From an uncultured Clostridia bacterium (GTDB lineage Bacteria > Bacillota > Clostridia > UBA1381), in the NCBI GenBank assembly GCA_947623955.1, contig CANQIP010000003.1, positions 1 to 64,000 of the forward strand: a DNA stretch of 64,000 nucleotides, read 5' to 3'. Below the pieces are notes generated by a model that was not told where the DNA came from, made no database searches, and worked only from the letters and a program-made list of their open reading frames with translations. The position numbers and the translations under genes were made by a program. Below are positions 1-9,400 of the stretch, in pieces (positions within the stretch are counted from its first letter, which is position 1; each line of letters starts with the position of its first letter).

Positions 1-1
1 G

Positions 2-145
2 ACCTACAATATTTCTTACGGCATCGCCTTCGGCGTGATTTCTCATGTGCTTATCAGCGTGTTTACCGGAAAGGCAAGGAACGTAAAGATAGGAACATGG
101 GTAATCGCTGCACTCTTTGCCGTCATGTTCTTTGTGACGCATTAA
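2..145 (+). CDS. NCS2 family purine/xanthine permease, C-terminal end (partial)
   Basis: The window opens inside a gene. Frame 2 reads 47 residues (TYNISYGIAFGVISHVLISV...) to a TAA at 143-145. The pattern of NISYGIAFG, a hydrophobic segment, a short basic loop (GKARNVKIGTW) and a last hydrophobic helix is the usual C-terminus of AzgA/PbuG-type NCS2 permeases, which import adenine, guanine or hypoxanthine with protons across the cytoplasmic membrane. Only the last two membrane segments are present, so the exact substrate cannot be judged. No clear hairpin terminator follows before the next promoter. Confidence 0.7.
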   Translation, partial: TYNISYGIAFGVISHVLISVFTGKARNVKIGTWVIAALFAVMFFVTH

Positions 146-169
146 GAACCGTCACGAAATAATTATATG

Positions 170-208
170 TATACCGTTCCCGTATACTGTTCAAATATAC
201 CGTTTGCG
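170..208. repeat. Three tandem 13-bp direct repeats upstream of the riboswitch promoter
   Basis: TATACCGTTCCCG, TATACTGTTCAAA and TATACCGTTTGCG follow one another with an exact 13-bp period and a conserved TATACYGTT core. They end 12 bp before the -35 hexamer of the riboswitch promoter. This spacing would suit a DNA-binding regulator, but no partner protein can be named. Confidence 0.55.
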
Positions 209-220
209 GATTTTTGACTC

Positions 221-249
221 TTGCATTTCGCGGACAAATATGGTATACT
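221..249 (+). promoter_or_regulatory. Sigma-A-type promoter of the riboswitch transcript
   Basis: TTGCAT (221-226), a 17-bp spacer and TATACT (244-249) preceded by TGG (extended -10). Predicted transcription starts near 256, just upstream of the cobalamin aptamer. Confidence 0.65.
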
Positions 250-288
250 GTAAAAAATATAATATTTCACACAAAGTGTCGGTTATAC

Positions 289-473
289 CGCAAATAACAG
301 GTATAATCGGTGAAAAGGGAATGGGGTGCAAATCCCCTGCGATAACTGTCGGTGTGTGTGTCGAAGCTTTTATGTTCGTCGGCGAAAGCCGGTCATTGGG
401 AAACTGAGAAGGCGGAGCGTAAAAGCGCGGGGTTACTACCCTATACGGCATAAGCCACAAGACCTGCTTTGAT
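289..473 (+). promoter_or_regulatory. Cobalamin (B12) riboswitch aptamer
   Basis: The conserved aptamer parts occur in order: GGTGAAAAGGGAA, GGTGCAAATCCCCTGC, an ACTGT block, the GCCGGTCATTGGGAA segment matching the GCCACTG...GGAAGG box, and the B12 box variant AGCCACAAGACCTGC. A closing P1 helix can be drawn between CAGGT near 298 and ACCTG near 462, extended by CAAA/TTTG. An expression platform with two further hairpins (around 477-505 and 512-548) leads into the intrinsic terminator at 571. The expected behaviour is that adenosylcobalamin or a related corrinoid favours termination, so the downstream surface protein is made under corrinoid shortage. The short ORFs called inside are not genes. 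Confidence 0.93.
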
Positions 474-570
474 GTTGCTCCGTAAGCGGCTCGCGCCGTA
501 GGAGTAATGTTTCCGCATATTTATATGCTTATTTGTCGTGTGCGGATTGTGATTTGTCGCGGGAAAACTC

Positions 571-607
571 AGCTGCGATGACTTTTCGGTCATCGCGGCT
601 TTTTTAA
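571..607 (+). terminator. Riboswitch-linked intrinsic terminator
   Basis: AGCTGCGATGAC and GTCATCGCGGCT form a 12-bp stem (one G-U) around a TTTTCG loop, followed by TTTTTTA. It lies between the aptamer and the surface protein gene, so it is the likely regulatory switch point. Confidence 0.85.
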
Positions 608-639
608 TATTTAATAAACATCAACGGGAGGAATTAACC

Positions 640-3600
640 ATGAAAAAACAACTGAGAAAACCACTCGCGCTGCTTTTGGCGCTATGTATGCTCTTTGCCG
701 CACTGCCGCCTATCGCGCTCGCGACGGACGGCGTACTTGAAGGCAGCGGAACGGAAGACAGCCCATATCTGATCGCGGACGCGCAGGATTTGGCAGCGTT
801 CCGCGATATGGTAAACGGCGGAACATCGCTTGACGCACACGCAAAGCTAACGGCTGACATCGAGCTTACAGGCGACTGGTCGCCTATATATCCGACGAGC
901 GGATACGTTACGAATATGTACGCGGGCGTATTTGACGGCGATTTCCACACGATAAGCGGTCTGTATATCAACTCTACCGAGTCAAATCAGGGGCTTTTCG
1001 GAGGAATTAACGGTGCAACCGTTAAAAATCTGAAGGTCATAGGCGACGTCACGTCGTCGAACAATTATGTCGGCGGTATCGTAGGCAAATTGGTTAAGGG
1101 AGCGATTGAAAACTGCAGCTTTGAAGGAAACGTCACGACAACAAAAAGCGGCGGTTACGCCGGAGGTATAGCGGGTTACACGGGTAACGGCTCGACGCAA
1201 ACAGGCAGCATTATAAACTGCTCCAATTCCGCAGCCGTTACAGGCGGTTATGCCGGAGGAATTACAAGCTACGCAAAGTATTCGACAATCACTGAGTGCT
1301 ATAACGTCGGTAAAATCACCGGCACGGGTAACACGGGCGGTATCGCCGGACAGATTATGAATAACACCGTCATTTCAAACTGCTACAGCATCGGTGAAGT
1401 AACGAGCAGCGGCAACGCCGGCGGTATTGTTGGCTTTAACGGCGTAGCGAACGGTATCACAAACTGCTACTGGACAAATCCCGACGTCTGCTTTGTGGGC
1501 GGCACGGGGTCGGCTGACGGCAGTGAAAAAATCACGTCGCCCGACGGTTTGACCGAAAAACTCGGCGACGCGTTTGTCGAGGACAGCGGCAGCATAAATG
1601 GCGGCTACCCGATTTTAAAATGGCAGCAGGGCGGGGAACCTGTTCCGAAAAATCCGCATATTACAATCACGGGCAGCACCGTTCTGCAAATGCAAAATAA
1701 CGGGGCCGTACCTCAGACAACGTTGTCGGTAAATTATATCGACATGGACGCCGCGCCCGTTACGTGGGACACGGACAGCGACATTATCACGCTCGAAGAA
1801 CCGACTGACGCGGACGAGAACAACAGCAAAATTATAGTTAAAGCGCAAAAGCCGGGTAAAGCTGTCGTAACCGTTTCGACAACGGACGGAGCATATACGG
1901 CAGAGCAGAAAATTACCGTAATGCCGTTTGTCACCGTTGCGGAAATTGAAGGCGACGTTGTTGTCGGCGAAACGGTACGCGCGAAGGTGTACGTACTCGG
2001 CGGCGACGAGTACGACTACGATAATTATCCCGAGCTTGCGTTCCGATGGAAATATCTCACCGCTGGGGATTATTTAAGCGGCAACACAGGCTCAACGTCG
2101 TATCACATTATTGAGGGCGCAACAAATCGTGAATTTACGATTACCGACGACTTAAAAGGATGTTATCTGTCGTTTGAATTTTACTATAACGGCGAGTACA
2201 AAACTCCGTCAAGTCCGCAGAAAATCCATTCGGCAAGCTATAGTCAGCTTTTGTCAGACTGTGAAAACCTCAGTATCGCGACGGACGACATCAAGGAAAA
2301 TACAGTAATCGACCTGCCGTCCGCAGGTGAAAACGGCTCCGTTATCACGTGGAAGAGCAACCACCCCGAAATCATAGACACAAACGGAAACGTCACGCTG
2401 CCCGATGAAACGACGACGGAGGTCACGCTCACGGCTACGCTGTCGCTTGAAGGTGAAACGACGGTAAAGACATTTAAAATCAAGGTATATTCAAAAAAAG
2501 CCGTCGAGGATGAGCAAAAAGAGGAGCAGCGCGAGAAGGATTTAAACAAGCTTGACAAAATAAAGATCGCGCTCGGCAATTTTTACAAAATAACGCCCGT
2601 ATACGGAACGGACACGAATATCGTTGACATACTGAAAGCAGACATCGCGAAAAAGTCGGACGATTATTCGGACTGCGCCGTTTCGTTATCTAAAGTTGAA
2701 ATGGTTTACGGCGGCGCGAATATTGCAGGCAACGGCGATATTACATATTTTTACGCCGACCCGAACACAACGCCCTCGATTAAAATGGGCAGTTTCAGGG
2801 CGACGTTTACTCTGACGATAGGCGAGGCGGAAACCACGCTCGAAGTTCCCGTAATCGTGTACTGGGATCAGGACAGGGTAAAGGAAACGATGAGGTCGGA
2901 AATCCTCAGTTCCGTCACCGCAACGAGCATTTTGGGCGGCAACACAGCCGCCGACCACGTCACGGACAATCTTGTTCTGCCGAAAGTCGTCGACGGTAAA
3001 AAGTGGACGCTGATTTCGTGGCAGTCATCTGATAACGGTGTGATTTCAATCAGTAGTGAAAACCAGAGTACGGCTGACACGCTGTTTGACCCGTACGTCG
3101 GCAAGGTTAAGCGCGGCGCGGAGGACAAAACCGTAACGCTTACCGCGATATTTACGTTTCAGCTTACGAACGACATAACCGGCAGCGAAACACCGATTAC
3201 GATGAGCAAAACGTTCGACGTTACCGTCAAGGCTGTCGGCGCGGAGCAGATTGAGGCGATACAGGCTGATTTAAATGCGAAACTCGACGCGGGCTTTGAA
3301 AAGGCGGGCATTACGGACGCGGTGACGGGCGATAAGCTTAGCCCTGACGACGGCGTGTACACCGCGTACAATGACATTCAATTCCCGACCACGCGCGATT
3401 TCGGCGTGGACGGAAAATATTGCCCCGTAACGCTTTCCTCGGACAACGCCGAGACTGTCATAGCGCCTGACGTCAACAACGCGGCGCGTGTCGAGGTGTA
3501 CCGTCCGGCTGTCGGAAACGCGGGCGCAGGCGCAACGGTAACGCTCACAATAACCGATACAAACTCAAACGTTTCGGTGTCGAGAAAGTTTAATTTTACC

Positions 3601-5151
3601 GTTCCCGCGCTTACCGCCGAAGAGGTTGAAACGGAAAAGGCGCTGATGCACAAGGTCAGGGCGGCGTATTTTGACGGCATTAAGGGCAATAACACCGACG
3701 CGGGAGATATAAGCTCGAACCTCAGTCCGTTTATCGAGGTTTACGAGGACAAGGGCTCTCTTGTGTGGGTGCGCGATAACGCGGAAAGAACAAATCACGG
3801 TATTGTCACCGAACCCATCGAAGGCTGGGAGGAATTGGAAGTATGGCGGCTGTTCCGTTCATCCAACCCCGCAGCTGTCACGCACGAAAATCTTCTTGTA
3901 ACGCAGCAGAAGAAGGATAAAGCCGTAACGGTAGACAGCGTTTTGTCGAGTGAAACGCTCGGCAGGTACGGGGAATTGTACGGCAAAGACCCAATAAAAT
4001 ACGCGTCCTACGCCGACCTTGCGGAGCTGTACCGTCAGCCCGTAAGCGCGGAGCTTGTTGTAAGAGGTACGTCTACTCCCATAAACGTGCGTCCGACGGC
4101 GGTTGAGGAAAAGGTAGGCGTGACGTTCAGACTTCAGTCTGCCGACGGTATGCTGATTGACACCGTTCGGTACAGGGATTTGAAGGAGGGAACGACCGTA
4201 TTCGACATATTCAAAAAAGCCATGGACGAAAACGGGTACACATACAAAAAGCACGGCAGCTACGTGTATTCAATCACAACGCCCGACGGCACGGAAATAA
4301 AGGAGCTTGATGAGGGTAAAAATTCGGGGTGGCTCTATAAGGTGAACGGTGAGATACCCGATATGCAGATGGCTGCTTACGGGCTGCACGACGGCGACAG
4401 TATTGTGATGTTCTTCTCGAAGGATTTCACCGAGGACACCGGTTACGACCGTCCGAGCGGTTCATCGCGCGGAAGGGGAGGCTCGTCAGGTACGCCCAAA
4501 CCCGACGCGAGCGCGTCTCCCACGCCGTCACCGTCTCCGACAGACGACGCTGACGCAAGCCCCACCTCCGCCAAAACGCCCGCGCCCGATAAAGCCGCGA
4601 CGTATTCAGACATTGACGGTCACTGGGCGCAAAACTCCATAATATTCGTAACGGAGCAAAGGCTTATGTACGGCACGGAAAACGGCAAATTTGACCCCGA
4701 TCTGCCGCTTACGCGCGCGATGATGGCAGTCATAATTTACAGGCTTGAGGGCGAACCCGAAACGGCAAGCGAAAGCGCGTTCGCCGATGTTGAAAGCGGC
4801 TCGTATTACGAAAACGCCGCCGCGTGGGCGAACGGTAACGGTATAGTAAGCGGCACGTCGGAAACGGAATTTTCACCGACGCGCAATATCACAAGAGAAC
4901 AGGCGGCCGCGCTTTTGTACAGATACGCGCTGTATAAGGGTTATGACGCAAGCGTCGGCAGTGACTCGGATATTTCGGCGTATACCGACGCGGAGGAAAT
5001 CTCCGATTACGCCTCCGAGGCGATGCGTTACGCGCTCGGCAGCGGTCTTATGACCGGCAGAACGGAAAACACTTTAAATCCAAAAGACAATATGACAAGA
5101 GCCGAAACGGCTGAAATCTTCCGCAGATTTACGGAAACGAATATAGGATAA
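640..5151 (+). CDS. SLH-anchored surface protein with GLUG, Ig-like and transcobalamin-like DUF4430 domains
   Basis: A 1503-residue exported protein; GGGAGG precedes the ATG. Visible parts in order: signal peptide (about 1-29, ending ALATDG), glycine-rich GLUG-type repeats (about 90-265, GGIVGKL/GGIAGYT units), several bacterial Ig-like domains (about 335-1080, with VITWKSNHPEI and LISWQSSDNGV signatures), a DUF4430 domain (about 1160-1265, with the hallmark GWLYKVNGEIP), a Ser/Pro/Thr-rich linker, and three SLH motifs (about 1320-1503) that would bind secondary wall polymers. DUF4430 is related to the cobalamin-contacting C-terminal domain of transcobalamin/intrinsic factor. Because the gene sits directly behind a cobalamin riboswitch, capture of corrinoids at the cell surface is the best inference; ligand binding is not shown. 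The adjacent convergent operon encodes a second DUF4430 protein and an ECF S component. Confidence 0.88.
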   Translation: MKKQLRKPLALLLALCMLFAALPPIALATDGVLEGSGTEDSPYLIADAQDLAAFRDMVNGGTSLDAHAKLTADIELTGDWSPIYPTSGYVTNMYAGVFDGDFHTISGLYINSTESNQGLFGGINGATVKNLKVIGDVTSSNNYVGGIVGKLVKGAIENCSFEGNVTTTKSGGYAGGIAGYTGNGSTQTGSIINCSNSAAVTGGYAGGITSYAKYSTITECYNVGKITGTGNTGGIAGQIMNNTVISNCYSIGEVTSSGNAGGIVGFNGVANGITNCYWTNPDVCFVGGTGSADGSEKITSPDGLTEKLGDAFVEDSGSINGGYPILKWQQGGEPVPKNPHITITGSTVLQMQNNGAVPQTTLSVNYIDMDAAPVTWDTDSDIITLEEPTDADENNSKIIVKAQKPGKAVVTVSTTDGAYTAEQKITVMPFVTVAEIEGDVVVGETVRAKVYVLGGDEYDYDNYPELAFRWKYLTAGDYLSGNTGSTSYHIIEGATNREFTITDDLKGCYLSFEFYYNGEYKTPSSPQKIHSASYSQLLSDCENLSIATDDIKENTVIDLPSAGENGSVITWKSNHPEIIDTNGNVTLPDETTTEVTLTATLSLEGETTVKTFKIKVYSKKAVEDEQKEEQREKDLNKLDKIKIALGNFYKITPVYGTDTNIVDILKADIAKKSDDYSDCAVSLSKVEMVYGGANIAGNGDITYFYADPNTTPSIKMGSFRATFTLTIGEAETTLEVPVIVYWDQDRVKETMRSEILSSVTATSILGGNTAADHVTDNLVLPKVVDGKKWTLISWQSSDNGVISISSENQSTADTLFDPYVGKVKRGAEDKTVTLTAIFTFQLTNDITGSETPITMSKTFDVTVKAVGAEQIEAIQADLNAKLDAGFEKAGITDAVTGDKLSPDDGVYTAYNDIQFPTTRDFGVDGKYCPVTLSSDNAETVIAPDVNNAARVEVYRPAVGNAGAGATVTLTITDTNSNVSVSRKFNFTVPALTAEEVETEKALMHKVRAAYFDGIKGNNTDAGDISSNLSPFIEVYEDKGSLVWVRDNAERTNHGIVTEPIEGWEELEVWRLFRSSNPAAVTHENLLVTQQKKDKAVTVDSVLSSETLGRYGELYGKDPIKYASYADLAELYRQPVSAELVVRGTSTPINVRPTAVEEKVGVTFRLQSADGMLIDTVRYRDLKEGTTVFDIFKKAMDENGYTYKKHGSYVYSITTPDGTEIKELDEGKNSGWLYKVNGEIPDMQMAAYGLHDGDSIVMFFSKDFTEDTGYDRPSGSSRGRGGSSGTPKPDASASPTPSPSPTDDADASPTSAKTPAPDKAATYSDIDGHWAQNSIIFVTEQRLMYGTENGKFDPDLPLTRAMMAVIIYRLEGEPETASESAFADVESGSYYENAAAWANGNGIVSGTSETEFSPTRNITREQAAALLYRYALYKGYDASVGSDSDISAYTDAEEISDYASEAMRYALGSGLMTGRTENTLNPKDNMTRAETAEIFRRFTETNIG

Positions 5152-5153
5152 AA

Positions 5154-5192
5154 CAAAAAGGACGCGCCGAGCATTTTGGCGCGTCCTTTAAA
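5154..5192. terminator. Bidirectional terminator between convergent surface protein and ECF operons
   Basis: GGACGCGCC and GGCGCGTCC (9 bp, loop GAGCATTTT) with an A-rich tract before and TTTAAATTT after. It can serve both converging genes. Confidence 0.8.
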
Positions 5193-5204
5193 TTTGAATT
5201 ACAG

Positions 5205-5723
5205 TTATGGTTTTTTTGAGATTTTTTCCGCGAGACGCAGCGTCGAAATAATCGGCACAATCAAAATCCCGCATACAAAATTGCTTACGCCGTGAATACA
5301 ATCCCACGGCAGTCCCGCGATGATCCACGCTATCATTCCTTTAAAGCTCAGCCCGTACAAAAGAGCCTGCGCCGGCGCGTACAGCGTGCCGTACAAAAAT
5401 CCGTGCGCCGAGCATACAGCCATATAGACGAGTGGTTTTACCTTCGGGTTCATGTTCTTCGGCAGCGGCATGACCGCCGCCCAGAGAACAGTCCATATGT
5501 ACAGATACGGAACCCACCACGCCGCAAATCCGCAGAAAATACCCGTTAAAATCACGAAAACGTAAATCGGATATAACGCCTTTTTCCCGTACACGACGGT
5601 AAACGCGACCGTGAACACGCCAAGCAAGTGGACGTTCGGTAAAACTTCCGTAAGCAGCTTTGACGCGTACATAATCGCGCCCAGAACTCCGAATACGGCG
5701 ATTTCCTTTGTTGTAAGCTTCAT
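5205..5723 (-). CDS. ECF transporter S component (substrate-binding membrane subunit)
   Basis: A 172-residue hydrophobic protein with about five to six membrane segments. MKLTTKEIAVFGVLGAIMYASK is the typical start of ECF S components, which bind a vitamin or cofactor precursor and hand it to the shared EcfA-EcfA'-EcfT energizing module. No ATPase or EcfT gene is adjacent, so it would be a group II (solitary) S component. The ATG directly follows the TAA of the upstream lipoprotein gene, so the two are surely one operon. The pairing with a DUF4430 lipoprotein and the convergent B12-riboswitch gene suggest a corrinoid, corrinoid fragment or related cofactor as substrate; the sequence alone does not fix it. 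Confidence 0.82.
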   Translation of the reverse strand: MKLTTKEIAVFGVLGAIMYASKLLTEVLPNVHLLGVFTVAFTVVYGKKALYPIYVFVILTGIFCGFAAWWVPYLYIWTVLWAAVMPLPKNMNPKVKPLVYMAVCSAHGFLYGTLYAPAQALLYGLSFKGMIAWIIAGLPWDCIHGVSNFVCGILIVPIISTLRLAEKISKKP

Positions 5724-6170
5724 TTACTCAACCCTCAGGGAATAGCTTGCGCCTTCTTCCACAGGCGTCAAATCTATGCCGGACGACGCGTATTCTCCAT
5801 TAACGTAAAACGCCCAGTAAACGCCGTCCTTATCGTAATCGGCTGTTATGCCGTTCACCGTTTTCACGTAAAGACCGTACGCGCCCTCCTCGCCGTCAAT
5901 AAGCCCAAGTTCGCTCAGTGCGCCGCCGACCGTTTCCTTGTCCGTATGTATCTCAAAATTTGTCTCGTTTCCGTCCTTGTCCGCCACGGTAAGAGCAAAC
6001 CGGACGCTGCCTTCTCCGAGTACGGTGTCGGCCGGTTGAGTTGCCGCCGTTTCAACGGGCGCGGGCGCGCTCACTTTGGAATTGCCGCAGCCCGTCACCG
6101 AAAAAGCCGCTGCCGCGATAAGCGCCGCGCAGATTATAAACGATTTTGCCTTTGTAAATAATGTATTCAT
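5724..6170 (-). CDS. DUF4430 (transcobalamin-like) lipoprotein
   Basis: A lipoprotein of 148 residues. The start is placed at MNTLFTKAKS rather than the track's upstream ATG because AAGGAGG lies 7 bases before it. A basic-hydrophobic signal ends in a lipobox (VTGC, Cys at about residue 28), followed by a Ser/Pro/Ala/Thr-rich tether and one DUF4430 domain (about 50-148) with the VYWAFYVNGEYASSGI signature. It should sit on the outer face of the membrane and present ligand to the S component encoded directly downstream. DUF4430 is also present in the large SLH protein across the convergent terminator. Cobalamin binding is inferred from domain kinship and locus context only. Confidence 0.85.
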   Translation of the reverse strand: MNTLFTKAKSFIICAALIAAAAFSVTGCGNSKVSAPAPVETAATQPADTVLGEGSVRFALTVADKDGNETNFEIHTDKETVGGALSELGLIDGEEGAYGLYVKTVNGITADYDKDGVYWAFYVNGEYASSGIDLTPVEEGASYSLRVE

Positions 6171-6189
6171 AAAAATTCCTCCTTGCTTA

Positions 6190-6218
6190 ATTATACGCCC
6201 CGATACGCGCGTTGTCAA
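6190..6218 (-). promoter_or_regulatory. Consensus promoter of the DUF4430 lipoprotein-ECF operon
   Basis: On the minus strand TTGACA, a 17-bp spacer and TATAAT, both hexamers perfect. The start would be near 6183, only about 12 bases before the ATG, so there is no room for a riboswitch in this operon's leader. Confidence 0.85.
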
Positions 6219-6351
6219 TAATAAAGACGGGGGATTTACGCGAAACGTACCGTAAAAATCGGCGCAAAAATCCTAAGACGGTGTTATGGATTATATTAAA
6301 TTTTTATTCAGACGCGGACGCGGGCAAAACAAATTCACGCAATTCCCACTA

Positions 6352-6380
6352 TTGCTTTTATGCGTCATAAATGATAAAAT
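6352..6380 (+). promoter_or_regulatory. Promoter of the pectate lyase-arabinofuranosidase operon
   Basis: TTGCTT, 17-bp spacer, TAAAAT. The predicted start near 6387 leaves a leader of about 70 bases before the pectate lyase ATG; the track's ATG at 6390 falls at the transcript's very 5' end, supporting the later start. Confidence 0.5.
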
Positions 6381-6458
6381 AAAATATATGTGCATTTCGC
6401 CGTCACGGAAACGTATCGGCAATGCGATGGGTTGGTTTTTAATCACGGGGAGGTTAAA

Positions 6459-9400
6459 ATGAAAAAAGCAATTTCTCTTGCACTCGCGCTGACCGTTCTT
6501 ATATCAGCCGCGCCGTGCAATATCAAAACCGCGGAGGCTGCCGGAGAAATTCCCGCATTTCCGGGCGCGGAGGGCGGCGGCATGTACGCCACGGGCGGAC
6601 GCGGCGGCACGATCGTACACGTCACAAATTTGAACGACTCCGGCGCGGGTTCGCTGCGCGACGCGGTGTCGCATTCGGGAAGAATAGTCGTATTTGACGT
6701 GGGCGGCACGATAAATTTAAAATCCGATATTTCCTGCGCCGGAAATATTACCGTCGCGGGACAGACAGCTCCCGGAGGCAAGGGGGTTACGCTTAAGGGC
6801 GGGAAATTCGCGCTCGGCGGCGATAATACCATTGTGAGATTTATTTCCTCGCGTCCGGGCGAAAAGGGCGTGGAGTCTGATTACGACGCGTGGGGAGGCT
6901 CGAAGGGTTCAAATTCCATAATCGACCACTGCTCCATCGGCTGGGCGAACGACGAGCAGTTCGGCTTGTATTCGGCAAACAGCCAGACGGTGCAGTACAC
7001 TATTATAGGCCCGTCCAACTGCGTGTCGTATCATTCAAAGGGCGCGCACGGTTTCGGCGTTATGTTCGGCGCGGCGAACAACTCATGGCACCACAATCTT
7101 CTGTGCCACTCGCTTTCGCGTAATTTCCGCGGCAAGGTGAGCGGCTCAAATCCTATGGAATTTGTAAACAACGTAATATACGACTGGGGATACCAGACCG
7201 CCTACGGCACTATGGGGCATCTGAATTATGTGGGGAATTATCTTAAAATGGGACCCTCGACAAAGGGCGGTCAGCGGTTTATAAATTTGTCGAGCGGGTC
7301 GCATTACGAGCTTTTCAGATTTTATCTTACGGGAAATAAAATCACAAAGCCGAACGGCTCGCCGTATTCCGACGCGGTAAACGCGAATAACTGGAACGGC
7401 GGCGTAAGCTATAACAGCCACGGCGCGGAAAGCGACTACCGCGTTGACGCGTATTTCCCGATAAGCGCGTCAACGGGCGCGGACGTGTCTATGGCGAAAT
7501 CGCCGGAAACGGCTGACGATGCGTTTGAAAAAGTCGTGTCATACGCAGGCGCGTCGATAAATCCGGCTGACAACTCGCAAAACGGATATAATTACAGTTC
7601 CGACGATACCCGCACGAAAATCGACGCGCAGGTGCTTTACGAAACGCGCACCGGCACAGGCTCGCTCACGGGCGGACGCGATTTCTCGACCGTGACGGAC
7701 AGTGCGGTAAAGAGCGCGATCGACACCTACGGCATACAGTACTGCGACTACAATTCCTATTACCCCGGCGCGGTCACGGAAAAAACAATAACCGATACCG
7801 ACAACGACGGTATGCCGGACGAATGGGAGCTTGCGCGCGGTCTCGATCCGAATAACGCGGCGGACGCCAAGAGCGACTATCTCGGCGACGGCTACAATAA
7901 TATCGAATATTACATAAACGACTTGACGGTCAACGCGTTCCCGAAGGGCGTTGTAACGGTTTCGCCGACGACTGTCGATTTGGGTGAGGATTACGCCCAC
8001 GCAAAGGCTGACGCTGACGCGATAACGCTTTCGCCGACGGTTATAAAGACAGCCGATGACCTGACGCTCCCGCAGACGGGCTCAATACACGGCTCAAAAA
8101 TAGTGTGGAGCAGCAGCTCGTCCGCGATCCTCATGCAGAACAATCGGATTTCCGAGGTTATCCGTCCCGACAGCGCGAACGAGGCTGTGACGCTTACGGC
8201 AAGCGTTACCGTCGGAGACTTTACGATAAGGCGCGGCTTTACCGTAACGGTGCTCGCGCTGCCGAAAAAGTTTGACTTCGGTAACGGCGCGGTACAGGAC
8301 GGTTTTACGAAGGTCACGGGGGATACAAAGTATTCGGCTCAAAGCAGTTTCGGCTTTGAGGGCGACGCGTCCGATATGACCCGCGCCCCGGGCGGTATTC
8401 CGGTTGGGTACGAAAATCTCTACAACGACCAGGTAAACTGCGAGACGAAATTCAGGGCGGAGGTTCCGAACGGAACGTATACGGTTGTAATTCACTACGG
8501 AAGTTGGAACGAGAATTTTGGTACAAGCTACACCGTCGAGGGCGTTTCGTCCGGCAATCTCGCGTCAACCGCGGCGGCGCAGTACGAGACGGAGGTCGAA
8601 ATTACCGACGGTGTGCTCGACGTGGAGATAAAGAAAGGAGACAAGAAATACGGCGGCTACATAAACGGTCTTGAAATTTTGAGCGATGCGGTGGCTCCCG
8701 ACCCGATATATCATTTCGATTTCGGCGACGGCGAGGTGCAGGACGGCTACACCGCCGTCACATCATCGACGGCGTACTCGCTCATGACGCGCTACGGCTT
8801 TACCGACGGCACGCATGACGCGATGACCCGTGCGCCCGGGGATATTCCGTCCGGCATGGAAAACCTCTACAACGACCAGATTAACGGCGTTTCAAAATTT
8901 AAAGCCGACGTTCCGAACGGAAAATATATCGTAACAATTCACTACGGTAGCTGGAATGACGGATTTGGCACAAATTACACCGTTGAGGGCATCGTTTCGG
9001 GCAATCTCGCGTCAACCGCAGCGGCGCAGTACAGAACAAAGGTTGAGGTCGCCGACGGCGCGCTCGATGTGGAGATAAACAAGGGCGCAAAACAATACGG
9101 CGGATATATAAGCGGCATTGACATAGAACCGCTGCCGACGCTGCCGTATCATTTCGACTTCGGCGAAGGCGCGGCGCAGAAGGGTTATACCGCCGTAAAG
9201 CCTTCAACAATTTATTCGGAGGAAACGGGGTACGGCTTTGCCGAAACAAATCTAGGAGGCATGACGCGTGCGCCGGAAGAGTTCACTCCGGGCTTTGACG
9301 AATTATACAACGATCAGATTTTGAACAACGAGGTGAACGCGCCGTTTACATTTAAGGCTGGCGTTCCGAACGGGAAATATAAGGTCGTAATACATTACGG

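Noticed and set aside
204-460. Overlapping ORFs of 67 and 89 codons on both strands
   Set aside because: They lie wholly inside the cobalamin aptamer and leader; their amino acid sequences reflect RNA structure.
910-1250. GLUG-rich region as a possible IgA-protease-like or adhesin catalytic part
   Set aside because: Only glycine-rich structural repeats are visible, with no catalytic motif.
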